Shown here in pieces: positions 8,546-16,312 of a DNA stretch of 64,000 nucleotides. The position numbers and the translations under genes were made by a program. Position 1 is the stretch's first letter; each line of letters opens with the position of its first letter. The notes below the pieces were generated by a model. It had not been told where the DNA came from. It did no database searches and worked only from the letters and a program-made list of their open reading frames with translations. This DNA comes from Mumia sp050632745 (GTDB lineage: Bacteria; Actinomycetota; Actinomycetes; Propionibacteriales; Nocardioidaceae): positions 930,001 to 994,000 of the forward strand of contig NZ_JBODSD010000001.1 in NCBI RefSeq assembly GCF_050632745.1. The letters run 5' to 3'.

Positions 8546-9463
8546 ATGCCTGACACCCTCGCGGACCGCCGTCTGCTGCTCGTGCACGCCCATCCCGACG
8601 ACGAGACGATCACGACCGGCGCGACGATGGCCAAGTACGCCGCGGAGGGCGCTCACGTGACCCTCGTGACGTGCACGCTCGGCGAGATGGGCGAGGTCCT
8701 CGTCCCCGAGCTCGCGCACCTCGCCGCGGACCGCGAGGACCGGCTCGGCGAGCACCGCATCACCGAGCGCGACGACGCGATGAAGGTGCTCGGCATCACC
8801 GACACGCGGTGGCTCGGCGGCGCCGGCACCTACCGTGACTCGGGCATGGTCTGGTCGGAGTCCGGGTCGGCCACCGTCGCTCCCGACGTCGCGTCCAACG
8901 CGTTCTGGCTGGCCGACCTCCGCGAGGCGGCCGACCACCTCGTCGCCGTGATCCGTGAGATCCGCCCGCAGGTGCTCATCACGTACGACGACTTCGGCAA
9001 CTACGGCCACCCCGACCACGTGCAGGCGCACCGCGTCGCGACCTACGCCGTCGCGCTCGCGGCCGTCCCGTCGTACCGCACGGACCTCGGCGAGGCCTGG
9101 GACGTCGCCAAGGTCTACTGGACGGCCAACTCCGAGTCGTGGCTGCGCGAGGGCCTGCGGCGGCTGCGCGCCGCGGGCGACCACACCACGTTCGAGGGGA
9201 TGGACCCGGAGGGCGACCTCTCGTGGATGGCCGTGCCGGACGACCAGATCGCCGCCTCCGTCGTGGCCGAGGAGTTCGCCGAGGCCAAGCTGGAGGCGAT
9301 GCGCGCGTACCCGACGCAGATCCAGGTCGACAGCCCGTTCTTCGCGCTGTCCAACAACCTCGGCGCGTACGTGTGGGGGACCGAGTTCTTCCGGATCGCG
9401 AAGGGCACGCCGGTGCCGGGGGAGGACGGGTTGGAGCATGACCTCTTCGCGGGCACGCGATAA
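8546..9463 (+). CDS. mshB: N-acetyl-1-D-myo-inositol-2-amino-2-deoxy-alpha-D-glucopyranoside deacetylase (mycothiol synthesis)
   Basis: This 305-aa LmbE-like deacetylase makes the GlcN-inositol intermediate of mycothiol, the main thiol of actinobacteria. The zinc-site motif HAHPDDET (His-14 to Thr-21) and the second histidine motif GHPDHVQAH are present. The segment GEMGEVLVPELAHLAADRED and the loop GGAGTYRDSGM match MshB better than the related mycothiol-conjugate amidase Mca. Length is normal. The stop codon lies inside the first unit of a 24-bp tandem repeat that also covers the start of the next gene. Confidence 0.92.
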   Translation: MPDTLADRRLLLVHAHPDDETITTGATMAKYAAEGAHVTLVTCTLGEMGEVLVPELAHLAADREDRLGEHRITERDDAMKVLGITDTRWLGGAGTYRDSGMVWSESGSATVAPDVASNAFWLADLREAADHLVAVIREIRPQVLITYDDFGNYGHPDHVQAHRVATYAVALAAVPSYRTDLGEAWDVAKVYWTANSESWLREGLRRLRAAGDHTTFEGMDPEGDLSWMAVPDDQIAASVVAEEFAEAKLEAMRAYPTQIQVDSPFFALSNNLGAYVWGTEFFRIAKGTPVPGEDGLEHDLFAGTR

Positions 9464-9959
9464 CGGCAGAGCGCGGGCACGCGATAACGACAGAGCGCGG
9501 GCACGCGATAACGGCAGAGCGCGGGAACGCGATAACGGCACAGCGCGGGAACGCGATAACGGCCTCGCCTCCCTCGGCCGCCCGCTCGCGCTGGTTCTCG
9601 CGGCCGTCCTCGGCGTCGTGCTGTGCATCGGCGGGCTCGTCGTGCACCGCCACGTCGACCTGCACGTGCCGTGGGGTCTGATCCTCGCGCTCGCCGCCCT
9701 GCTCGTCACGCTCCGCGCCGCGGGCCTTGTCGCCGGGGTCGCGGGCGCGGTCGTGCTCGCGCTCGCGTACGGCGTCGTGCTCCTGCTCACGATGTCGTCG
9801 CGACCCGAGGGCGACTACCTGGTCGCGGCCGACGCGCTCGGCTACGCGTTCCTGCTCGGCTCGCTCGTCGTCCTCGGTCTCGGCGTCGTCCTCGCGGTCC
9901 GCGGCGCAGGTCACATCGAGCGCGGAACGGTGGATCGGCCCCGTACGCTGGGTTCGTGA
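9438..9959 (+). CDS. Small membrane protein with repeat-encoded N-terminus
   Basis: The 173-aa product has a charged N-terminus (about residues 7-45) made of an 8-residue repeat of the type RARDNGRA. About four hydrophobic segments follow. A small membrane protein often follows mshB in actinobacteria (DUF6113-like), and this one fits that position and size. The start at ATG 9438 overlaps the mshB stop by 26 bp. The N-terminal 40 residues are essentially translated tandem repeat, so either the real start is uncertain or the N-terminus varies in length between strains. The stop overlaps the start of the flavin reductase gene (GTGA). Confidence 0.65.
   Translation: MTSSRARDNGRARARDNDRARARDNGRARERDNGTARERDNGLASLGRPLALVLAAVLGVVLCIGGLVVHRHVDLHVPWGLILALAALLVTLRAAGLVAGVAGAVVLALAYGVVLLLTMSSRPEGDYLVAADALGYAFLLGSLVVLGLGVVLAVRGAGHIERGTVDRPRTLGS
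9449..9563 (+). repeat. Tandem repeat, 24-bp period, about 4.8 copies
   Basis: The word GCGATAAC recurs at 9457, 9481, 9505, 9529 and 9553, exactly 24 bp apart, with only single-base differences between units. The array spans the mshB stop codon and the 5' coding part of the next gene. Because 24 is a multiple of three, copy-number change would keep the downstream frame open. Confidence 0.95.
9944..9949 (+). promoter_or_regulatory. -10 hexamer (TACGCT) for the flavin reductase gene
   Basis: TACGCT ends 6 nt before GTG 9956, suggesting an internal leaderless promoter within the end of the preceding gene. Confidence 0.4.
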
Positions 9960-10579
9960 GCCCAGCGTCCCACCCCTTGGATCCCGACACCGACCGCGCC
10001 TTCCGCGACGTCCTCGGACGGTTCGCGAGCGGCGTCACGGTCGTCACCACGGTGGACGACGGCATCGACCACGCGATGACCGCGAGCGCCTTCTGCTCGG
10101 TCTCGCTCGATCCCGCGCTCGTCCTCGTCGTCGTGGACCGGCGCAACCGCTTCCACGACGCCGTGCTGGCGTCGGGCACGTGGGGCGTGTCGATCCTCGC
10201 CGAGGACGGGCAGGACGACGCCAGCTGGCTCGCCCACCGCGGCCGCAGGCTCGAGGACCAGCTCGCGCGCGTCCCGCACCGCCGGGGCGAGGCGACCGGC
10301 GCCGCCCTGCTCGAGCGCGCGATCGGCTGGCTCGAGTGCCGCACCTGGCAGACGTACGACGGTGGTGACCACACGATCGTCGTCGGCGAGGTGCAGACGG
10401 CCTCCGTGCGCCCCGACGCGGATGCGGTGACGCTCTCGGGACCCGACGGTGTCCCAGGTTTCAGCGAGTCGCGTCTCGGCGAGCCGCTCCTCTACTACCG
10501 TTCGCACTACGGCGCGCTCGTCCGCTCCCCGGAGAGCGAGAAGAACTCGGGCCCGTCGCCTGTCGAGCAGCAGCGCTGA
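9956..10579 (+). CDS. Flavin reductase-like (FMN-binding split barrel) protein
   Basis: The 207-aa protein matches the flavin reductase/HpaC fold: FRDVLGRFASGVTVVTT near the N-terminus, then AMTASAFCSVSLDPALVLV, RRNRFHDAVLASGTWGVSIL and a late beta strand HTIVVGEVQTA. Members reduce FMN or FAD with NAD(P)H and pass it to a two-component monooxygenase. No such oxygenase is adjacent, so the partner is unknown. The GTG start overlaps the previous stop by 4 bp. The C-terminus from about residue 175 is poorly conserved and charged. Confidence 0.85.
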   Translation: MSPASHPLDPDTDRAFRDVLGRFASGVTVVTTVDDGIDHAMTASAFCSVSLDPALVLVVVDRRNRFHDAVLASGTWGVSILAEDGQDDASWLAHRGRRLEDQLARVPHRRGEATGAALLERAIGWLECRTWQTYDGGDHTIVVGEVQTASVRPDADAVTLSGPDGVPGFSESRLGEPLLYYRSHYGALVRSPESEKNSGPSPVEQQR

Positions 10580-10630
10580 CCGGCCCCGCACGCTGACTGG
10601 CCCCCGTACGACTGGCACCACGAGGACACC

Positions 10631-12400
10631 ATGGCCCCGACCCCCACGCTCTCCGAGCAGGACCCGACGCTGTTCGAGCAGCGGCGCAAGCGCGGCAATC
10701 GCATCGCCCTGATCGTGCTGGGCGTCGTCGTCCTGCTCGTCGCGGCGCTCTACGTCGTCCTGCACATGGCGACCTCCGACCGCGTCCCGGCGGGGACGAC
10801 GATCGGCGGTGTCGACGTCGGCATGACGTCGATCGACGAGGCACGCAGCACGCTGGGTGACGAGCTCGCGGCTCCGGCCAAGGAGCCGGTCCGCATCGTC
10901 CGGGGCAAGAAGACGTTCGAGCTGACGCCCAAGGAGGCGGGGCTCGCCGTCGACCTCGACGACTCGATCGCCCAGACCGGCGCCGACACCTCGGTCTGGA
11001 ACCCGCTCACGATGGTCGACGTCCTGCTCGGCTCGAAGAGCTACGACGTGGCGCTCGACGTGGACGAGAAGACGCTGGAGTCAGCGGTGGCCTCGATCGC
11101 CGACGACACCGACCGCGAGGTCACCGAGGGCCACATCGGCTTCCCCGAGGGGGAGCCGGAGGTGACCGAGCCCAAGGCGGGGCGCAAGGTCGACCAGGAG
11201 GCGACGGTCGAGCTGGTCCGGGGCGCCTACCCGCTCGAGCACACCGAGCTCGAGCTGCCGGTGGACTCCCTCGATCCCGCGGTGAGCAGCGACGACCTCA
11301 CGAGGGCGGTCTCCGAGATCGCCGAGCCGGCCATGTCCGCGCCGGTCACGATCGTCGCCGGCAGCAAGTCGGCCGAGCTGGCCCCGGAGGACTACGCCCC
11401 CGCGCTCAGCGTGCAGGTCAAGGACGGGGCGCTCACGCCGGTCGTCGACCCCAAGAAGCTGGCGGAGCCGCTCGCCGACGCGACCGAGGAGATCGGGACG
11501 CCGGCCGAGGACGCCAGTGTCGTCATCCGTTCGGGCAAGCCGACGGTCGTCCCCGGCAAGGCCGGCATCGGCGTCGTCCCGGCGGACGTGGCCACCGCGA
11601 TGGTGCCGATCCTCACGAAGACCGGCGACGAGCGCTCGGTCGAGGTCGAGCCGAAGAAGAAGGAGCCTGACCTCACGACCGAGGACGTCGAGAAGCTCGG
11701 CATCGTGGAGAAGGTCAGCTCGTTCACCACCAACTACCCGCACGCGGCCTACCGCAACACCAACCAGGGGCGTGCCGCGGAGCTCGTCAACGGCACGATC
11801 CTGAAGCCCGGCGAGACCTTCAGCTTCAACGACACCGTGGGCGAGCGCACCGCCGCCAACGGCTTCACCGCGGGCTTCATGATCAGCAACGGTGTCTTCC
11901 GCGAGGACCTCGGCGGTGGTGTCTCCCAGGTGGCGACGACGCTCTACAACGCCGGGTTCTTCGGCGGGCTCGAGGACGTCACGCACAAGCCGCACAGCTT
12001 CTACATCAGCCGCTACCCGGTCGGGCGCGAGGCGACGGTGGCGTGGCCGACGGTGGACCTGAAGTTCAAGAACACCACCGACCACGGCATCCTCATCCAG
12101 GCCTGGGTGAACCCGAGCACGTCGAGCCGACAGGGCGCGATGAACGTGACGCTCTGGGGCACGAAGAAGTGGGACATCGACGCCGGGCTGTCGGCCAAGC
12201 GCAACTTCCGGTCGCCGGCGACCCGCTACGACGCGTCCGACAAGTGCGTGCCGCAGGCCGGGGTGACCGGCTTCGACGTGGACGTCTACCGGACGTTCTC
12301 GATCGACGGCAAGGTCGTCAAGCGCGAGACGACGACAGCCCACTACAACGCCGCCGACAACGTTCAGTGCCGTCCGGCGCCGAAGAAGAAGGGCGACTGA
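10631..12400 (+). CDS. VanW family cell-envelope protein with peptidoglycan-binding domains
   Basis: The 589-aa protein has a short cytoplasmic N-terminus, one membrane helix (about residues 24-45) and an extracytoplasmic part. Two repeats of the PG_binding_4 type (about 55-170 and 190-310) precede a VanW domain (about 370-510; NRGRAAELVNGTILKPGETF-like with FSFNDTVGERT and GGGVSQVATTLYNAGFF). VanW proteins occur in glycopeptide-resistance clusters, but most actinobacterial ones have no proven function. Anchoring at the cell wall is inferred from the topology. No resistance genes surround it. It converges on the GNAT gene with 10 bp between stops. Confidence 0.9.
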   Translation: MAPTPTLSEQDPTLFEQRRKRGNRIALIVLGVVVLLVAALYVVLHMATSDRVPAGTTIGGVDVGMTSIDEARSTLGDELAAPAKEPVRIVRGKKTFELTPKEAGLAVDLDDSIAQTGADTSVWNPLTMVDVLLGSKSYDVALDVDEKTLESAVASIADDTDREVTEGHIGFPEGEPEVTEPKAGRKVDQEATVELVRGAYPLEHTELELPVDSLDPAVSSDDLTRAVSEIAEPAMSAPVTIVAGSKSAELAPEDYAPALSVQVKDGALTPVVDPKKLAEPLADATEEIGTPAEDASVVIRSGKPTVVPGKAGIGVVPADVATAMVPILTKTGDERSVEVEPKKKEPDLTTEDVEKLGIVEKVSSFTTNYPHAAYRNTNQGRAAELVNGTILKPGETFSFNDTVGERTAANGFTAGFMISNGVFREDLGGGVSQVATTLYNAGFFGGLEDVTHKPHSFYISRYPVGREATVAWPTVDLKFKNTTDHGILIQAWVNPSTSSRQGAMNVTLWGTKKWDIDAGLSAKRNFRSPATRYDASDKCVPQAGVTGFDVDVYRTFSIDGKVVKRETTTAHYNAADNVQCRPAPKKKGD

Positions 12401-12410
12401 CCCGCCGCGG

Positions 12411-13418
12411 TCAGCGGGCCGGGGGCGGCGTGACGTACCGGTAGGTGTGGTGCGTGACGAACCCGTACCGGCCGTACAGCGCCAGTGCGGGAGCGTTGTG
12501 CAGCATCGTCTGCAGGTAGACCTTGTCGGCGCCGCGCTCGGACGCCCAGCGCGCGGTCGCCTCGAGCAGCCGCGCGGCGTGCCCGCGTCGGCGAGCGTGG
12601 GGAAGCGTGTGGACGCTCGACAGTCCTGCCCACTCCCCGGTCACGACCATCCGGGCGACCGCCTCGATCCCGGCGTCGCCTTCGACGCGGGCGAACCCGA
12701 CGACCGGCGGTGAGCCGAGCACGTGCCGGACGTCCGCCTGAGGGACGTCGGAGGTGATGCGCTCCGCGGCCTCGAGCCACGACTCGGTGAGGGTCTCCTC
12801 GATCCGGAGGGCGACCTCGGGTCCCGGCGGGGGTGCGAGCGGGCGGGCGAGGACGTCGGCGAGGTCGGCCACCTGGACGACGGCGTGGTCGTGCGTCCCG
12901 CCGATCCCCACCCAGCCGGCGTCGGAGAACCGTGCGGCCCACGGAGTCTCGTCGATGACCTGCGCCTTGGCCGGGAGGTCGTGGGCGGCGTAGAACGCCT
13001 CGACCCGCTCGAGCGCGTCGACGAAGGACGTCCCGGGATCGCCGTGCACCGCGACCGAGTTCGCGCGACCGGTGAAGCCGCCCGACGCCCGCAAGGTCCA
13101 CGCGCCGAGCTCCGTCGAGACGCGCGGCGGCCAGCCTCGCGTGCAGATCCGCGCGAGCTCCTCCGGGGTGTGGTCCATGGCCGGCCGGGGACGGATCCGC
13201 TCGGGGCCCTGGGGGACGGCCTTCGCCGCCACGACTCCCGCGACGTCGACCTCGACCTCGGAGCCGTCGCGGCGCTGGATGCGCAGCGTCGTACCGTCGT
13301 GCGCGAGCAGGCGCCCGATCACGTCGGTGAGGGCGGGTCCGCCCGACGGTCCGCGCTCGCCCGGGACGATCGAGCGGACCACGACGCGCTGGCCGACGAG
13401 GGCGTCGAACCGGACCAA
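12411..13418 (-). CDS. GNAT N-acetyltransferase, Rv0428c/cg3035-like
   Basis: This 335-aa protein has an N-terminal beta-barrel-like domain (LVGQRVVVRSIVPGERGPSG, then TDVIGRLLAHDGTTLRIQRR). A degenerate central GNAT-like part and a C-terminal GNAT domain follow, with the acetyl-CoA loop HARRRGHAARLLEATARWA (about 275-295). The three-part layout is that of the actinobacterial Rv0428c family. The start codon is TTG at 13418, supported by a strong ribosome-binding site (AGGAGGT) 8 nt upstream. The natural substrate is unknown. It diverges from the ferredoxin gene. Confidence 0.85.
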   Translation of the reverse strand: MVRFDALVGQRVVVRSIVPGERGPSGGPALTDVIGRLLAHDGTTLRIQRRDGSEVEVDVAGVVAAKAVPQGPERIRPRPAMDHTPEELARICTRGWPPRVSTELGAWTLRASGGFTGRANSVAVHGDPGTSFVDALERVEAFYAAHDLPAKAQVIDETPWAARFSDAGWVGIGGTHDHAVVQVADLADVLARPLAPPPGPEVALRIEETLTESWLEAAERITSDVPQADVRHVLGSPPVVGFARVEGDAGIEAVARMVVTGEWAGLSSVHTLPHARRRGHAARLLEATARWASERGADKVYLQTMLHNAPALALYGRYGFVTHHTYRYVTPPPAR

Positions 13419-13541
13419 CAGGGGACCTCCTGAACGAGAAGTGGAACGGGGTTACGTCCGTTAGACGGACCTCACGAAGAGGGCTCCGCGCGAGAGGGTG
13501 ATACTAGTTCTAGTCGTTCGAAATGAAGGAGTGGACCCCTC
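13419..13541. promoter_or_regulatory. Divergent promoter region of GNAT and fdxA genes with two short palindromes
   Basis: The 123-bp gap contains GTCCGT-TAG-ACGGAC and ACTAG-TT-CTAGT (13503-13514). The second lies about 30 bp before the fdxA start and is AT-rich, a reasonable place for a promoter or operator. AAGGAG at 13525-13530 is the fdxA ribosome-binding site. Which protein binds is unknown. Confidence 0.35.
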
Positions 13542-13865
13542 GTGACGTATGTCATCGCTCAGCCGTGCGTGGACCTCAAGGACCGTGCGTGCGTCGACGA
13601 GTGTCCGGTCGACTGCATCTACGAGGGCAAGCGGATGCTCTACATCCACCCCGACGAGTGCGTCGACTGCGGAGCCTGCGAGCCGGTGTGCCCCGTGGAG
13701 GCGATCTTCTACGAGGACGACACCCCGGAGGAGTGGAAGGACTACTACACCGCCAACGTCGACTTCTTCGACGACCTCGGCTCGCCGGGCGGTGCCGCGA
13801 AGATGGGTCCGATCGACAAGGACCACCCGATGATCGCGGCCCTGCCCCCGCAGAACCAGGACTGA
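13542..13865 (+). CDS. fdxA: 7Fe ferredoxin FdxA
   Basis: The 107-aa ferredoxin has an N-terminal cluster region with Cys-9, 17, 21 and 25 and a second set CVDCGACEPVCP (Cys-40, 43, 46, 50). This is the pattern of actinobacterial [3Fe-4S][4Fe-4S] ferredoxins of this size. It carries electrons at low potential in the cytoplasm. The GTG start has AAGGAG upstream. It overlaps dapC by 1 bp, an arrangement widely conserved in actinobacteria (fdxC-Rv1178 in mycobacteria), although no direct functional link between the two proteins is established. Confidence 0.95.
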   Translation: MTYVIAQPCVDLKDRACVDECPVDCIYEGKRMLYIHPDECVDCGACEPVCPVEAIFYEDDTPEEWKDYYTANVDFFDDLGSPGGAAKMGPIDKDHPMIAALPPQNQD

Positions 13866-15025
13866 TGCCGGACCCGACCCCGTCCGCGCCGTCGCGCCCG
13901 AGCGCGGCGGCGCGCGTGTCGTCCCGGGCGGTCTCGCGCCGCCTGCCCGACTTCCCGTGGGACTCCCTCGCCGAGGTCAAGGCCCGTGCAGCGGCCCACC
14001 CTGACGGGATCGTGGACCTGTCGATCGGCACCCCGGTCGACGACACCCCGGCCGTGGCGCAGGAGGCGCTCGCTGCCGCTGCCAACGCGCCGGGCTACCC
14101 GCAGACCATCGGCACGCCCGCCCTGCGGCGCTCTGCGGTCGACTGGCTCGCGCGCCGCCACGGCGTGAGCGGGCTCGCCATCGACGGCGTGCTGCCGGCG
14201 ATCGGCTCCAAGGAGCTCATCGCAGGGCTCGCGCTCCACCTCGGCCTCGGCCCGGGCGACACGGTCGTGATCCCCGAGCTGGCCTACCCGACGTACGAGG
14301 TCGGTGCGCGGCTCGCCGGCTGCGAGGTCGTCGTCTCGGACGCCACGGTGGCGCTGGGCCCCTCGACGCCGGCCCTGATGTGGATCAACTCGCCGTCCAA
14401 CCCCAGCGGCCGCGTGCTCGGGCTCGACCACCTGCGCAAGACCGTGGAGTGGGCCCGCGAGCGTGGCGTCCTCCTCGTCTCCGACGAGTGCTATCTCGAG
14501 TGCGCGTGGGAGGCGGAGCCCTTCTCGATCCTGCACCCTAAGGTCAGTGGCGGCTCGCACGACGGCATCCTCGCCGTCCACTCGCTGTCGAAGCGCTCCA
14601 ACCTCGCCGGCTACCGCGCGGCGTTCGTCGCCGGCGACCCCGTGATCGTCAAGGAGCTGCTCGAGGTCCGCAAGAACCTCGGCCTGATCGTGCCCGCGCC
14701 GGTCCAGCACGCGATGGCGGCGGCGCTCGACGACGACGCGCACGCCGACGCCCAGCACGCGCGGTACGCCGCGCGGCGCGCGACGCTGCGACGCGCATTC
14801 GAGTCCGCCGGCTTCCGCATCGACCACTCCGAGGCGTCGCTCTACCTCTGGGCGACCCGGGACGAGCCTGCCCGCGACACGGTGGCGGCGCTGGCGGAGA
14901 TCGGTGTCCTCGTCGCTCCCGGGAGCTTCTACGGCGCCGCCGGGGCCCAGCACGTCCGCGTCGGGTTCACGGCGTCCGACGAGCGGGTGGCCGTCGCAGC
15001 GGAGCGGCTCGCCTCCTTCGGCTGA
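13865..15025 (+). CDS. dapC: Succinyldiaminopimelate transaminase DapC
   Basis: This 386-aa class I/II PLP aminotransferase has the PLP lysine in HSLSKRSNLAGYR at residue 243 and the substrate and cofactor motifs SPSNPSG and SDECYLE. It converts N-succinyl-2-amino-6-oxopimelate to N-succinyl-LL-diaminopimelate using glutamate. The assignment as DapC rests on family resemblance, its place behind fdxA, and the presence of dapD and dapE within 6 kb. Together these give the succinylase branch of diaminopimelate/lysine synthesis. The ATG overlaps the fdxA stop (TGATG), so translation is coupled. Confidence 0.93.
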   Translation: MPDPTPSAPSRPSAAARVSSRAVSRRLPDFPWDSLAEVKARAAAHPDGIVDLSIGTPVDDTPAVAQEALAAAANAPGYPQTIGTPALRRSAVDWLARRHGVSGLAIDGVLPAIGSKELIAGLALHLGLGPGDTVVIPELAYPTYEVGARLAGCEVVVSDATVALGPSTPALMWINSPSNPSGRVLGLDHLRKTVEWARERGVLLVSDECYLECAWEAEPFSILHPKVSGGSHDGILAVHSLSKRSNLAGYRAAFVAGDPVIVKELLEVRKNLGLIVPAPVQHAMAAALDDDAHADAQHARYAARRATLRRAFESAGFRIDHSEASLYLWATRDEPARDTVAALAEIGVLVAPGSFYGAAGAQHVRVGFTASDERVAVAAERLASFG

Positions 15026-15163
15026 GTCCGGCGCCCGTCCTCCGCGACGCGCCGGGGGGCGGCGAGACGCCAGATTCGCGCGTACGACGCCTGGAGTGGC
15101 TAGCCTCACAGGGGACACGGGTGCAGGGATGCGCCCACGCGCCTTCACGGAGGAGAACCCTCG

Positions 15164-16231
15164 ATGAGCGACCCGCAGAAGCCGCCCGGCGAAGAGTCGC
15201 CGGACCACGAGGCACCCGACGGACCCCCGCCGTACGATCCTGCGCCCCCGCCAGGGGCGGGGAGCGAACCCCCGCCGCCGCCCCCGCCGCCGCAGGGTCC
15301 CCCTCCCCAAGGTCCGCCTCCGGGCGGTCCTCCGCCCGGACCGCCGCCCCAGGGCCCGCCGCCCGGCGGTGGCGGCTACGGGCCTCCGCCCCAGGGACCT
15401 CCGGGCGGGTACGGTCCTCCGCCCGGCGGTGGCGGCTACGGGCCTCCGCCCCAGGGACCTCCGGGCGGGTACGGTCCTCCGCCCGGGGGAGGCGGCTACC
15501 CGCCGCCGCCCGGGGGTTACGGTCCCCCTCCCGCGTACGGCGGTGGTCCGGGCGACTACGGCGCGCCGCAGGAGCTGAGCGTCGGCGCCGCGATCTCGTA
15601 CGGCTGGAACAAGTTCAAGGACAACTGGGGCGTCTGGGTCGGCATCACCCTGGTGTTCTTCCTGATCCAGGTCGCCATCGGAGCGATCGGCTCGGCCGCT
15701 CAGGCCGGCGGGGACAACGCCTGGGACTCGTCCAACTGGTGGGCCGCGGGAGGCTTCTCGTTCGTCGCCTTCCTGTTCAACCTGCTCAACACGCTGGTCG
15801 GCTGGTTCATGCAGGCGGCCGAGACACGAGGCGCGCTGTCGGAGACCGAGGGGCGCAAGCCCGGGTTCGGCGACTTCTTCCAGTGGGGTGACCGCGCCGG
15901 TGCCGTCGTGCTGACGTTCCTGCTGCTGGGCGTGCTGAGCTTCGTCGGATTCCTGCTCTGCATCCTGCCGGGCATCATCTTCACGTTCTTCGCCTGGTAC
16001 ACGCTGTGGTTCGTCCTGGACCGGGGCGAGAGCCCGCTCACGGCGCTGCAGTCGAGCTTCCGGCTCGTCGGCAACAACCTCGGCCCGATCTTCCTGCTCG
16101 CGCTGGCCCTGATCGGCATCAACATCGTCGGCGCCATCCTGTGTGGCCTCGGCCTGCTCGTCACGATCCCGCTGACGCTGATCGCGACCGGCTACAGCTA
16201 CAAGTTCCTGACCCGCCAGCCGGTCGGCTGA
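15164..16231 (+). CDS. Proline/glycine-rich multipass membrane protein
   Basis: Of 355 residues, the first 135 or so are almost all Pro, Gly, Gln and Tyr (repeats such as GGGGYGPPPQGPPGGYGPP). They are followed by four to five membrane segments in an arrangement typical of actinobacterial glycerophosphoryl diester phosphodiesterase membrane-domain-like (DUF975-type) proteins: ISYGWNKFKDNWGVWVGITL, a Trp/Phe-rich segment, and a final GLLVTIPLTLIATGYSYKFL. The role is unknown; disordered Pro/Gly tails on such proteins are usually thought to mediate protein contacts. GGAGGAG precedes ATG 15164. A perfect 60-bp duplication in the tail shows recent repeat expansion. Confidence 0.8.
   Translation: MSDPQKPPGEESPDHEAPDGPPPYDPAPPPGAGSEPPPPPPPPQGPPPQGPPPGGPPPGPPPQGPPPGGGGYGPPPQGPPGGYGPPPGGGGYGPPPQGPPGGYGPPPGGGGYPPPPGGYGPPPAYGGGPGDYGAPQELSVGAAISYGWNKFKDNWGVWVGITLVFFLIQVAIGAIGSAAQAGGDNAWDSSNWWAAGGFSFVAFLFNLLNTLVGWFMQAAETRGALSETEGRKPGFGDFFQWGDRAGAVVLTFLLLGVLSFVGFLLCILPGIIFTFFAWYTLWFVLDRGESPLTALQSSFRLVGNNLGPIFLLALALIGINIVGAILCGLGLLVTIPLTLIATGYSYKFLTRQPVG
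15361..15480 (+). repeat. Perfect 60-bp tandem duplication within the proline-rich gene
   Basis: Bases 15361-15420 and 15421-15480 are identical, and a third diverged partial unit follows. The repeat encodes 20 residues in frame. Identity at every third position shows that the duplication is recent or kept uniform by recombination. Confidence 0.97.
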
Positions 16232-16253
16232 CGGCACCCGCTCCGCACCACCG

Positions 16254-16298
16254 ATCGTGAGGGATCGCGACCACGACGTGGCCGCGATCCCTCACGAT
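16254..16298. terminator. Bidirectional hairpin terminator between convergent genes
   Basis: Perfect 16-bp arms (ATCGTGAGGGATCGCG at 16254-16269, complement at 16283-16298) with a 13-nt loop sit midway in the 81-bp gap between convergent genes. There is no T-run, as is common for high-GC actinobacterial terminators. Confidence 0.7.
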
Positions 16299-16312
16299 GC
16301 GTCGGGACCCGC

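Noticed and set aside
9449..9563. Possible CRISPR array from regularly spaced repeats
   Set aside because: The 24-bp units are directly adjacent with no unique spacers, and no cas genes are present.
10631..12400. VanW gene as a glycopeptide-resistance determinant
   Set aside because: No vanHAX or regulator genes are near, and VanW-domain proteins with PG_binding_4 repeats are ordinary in actinobacteria.
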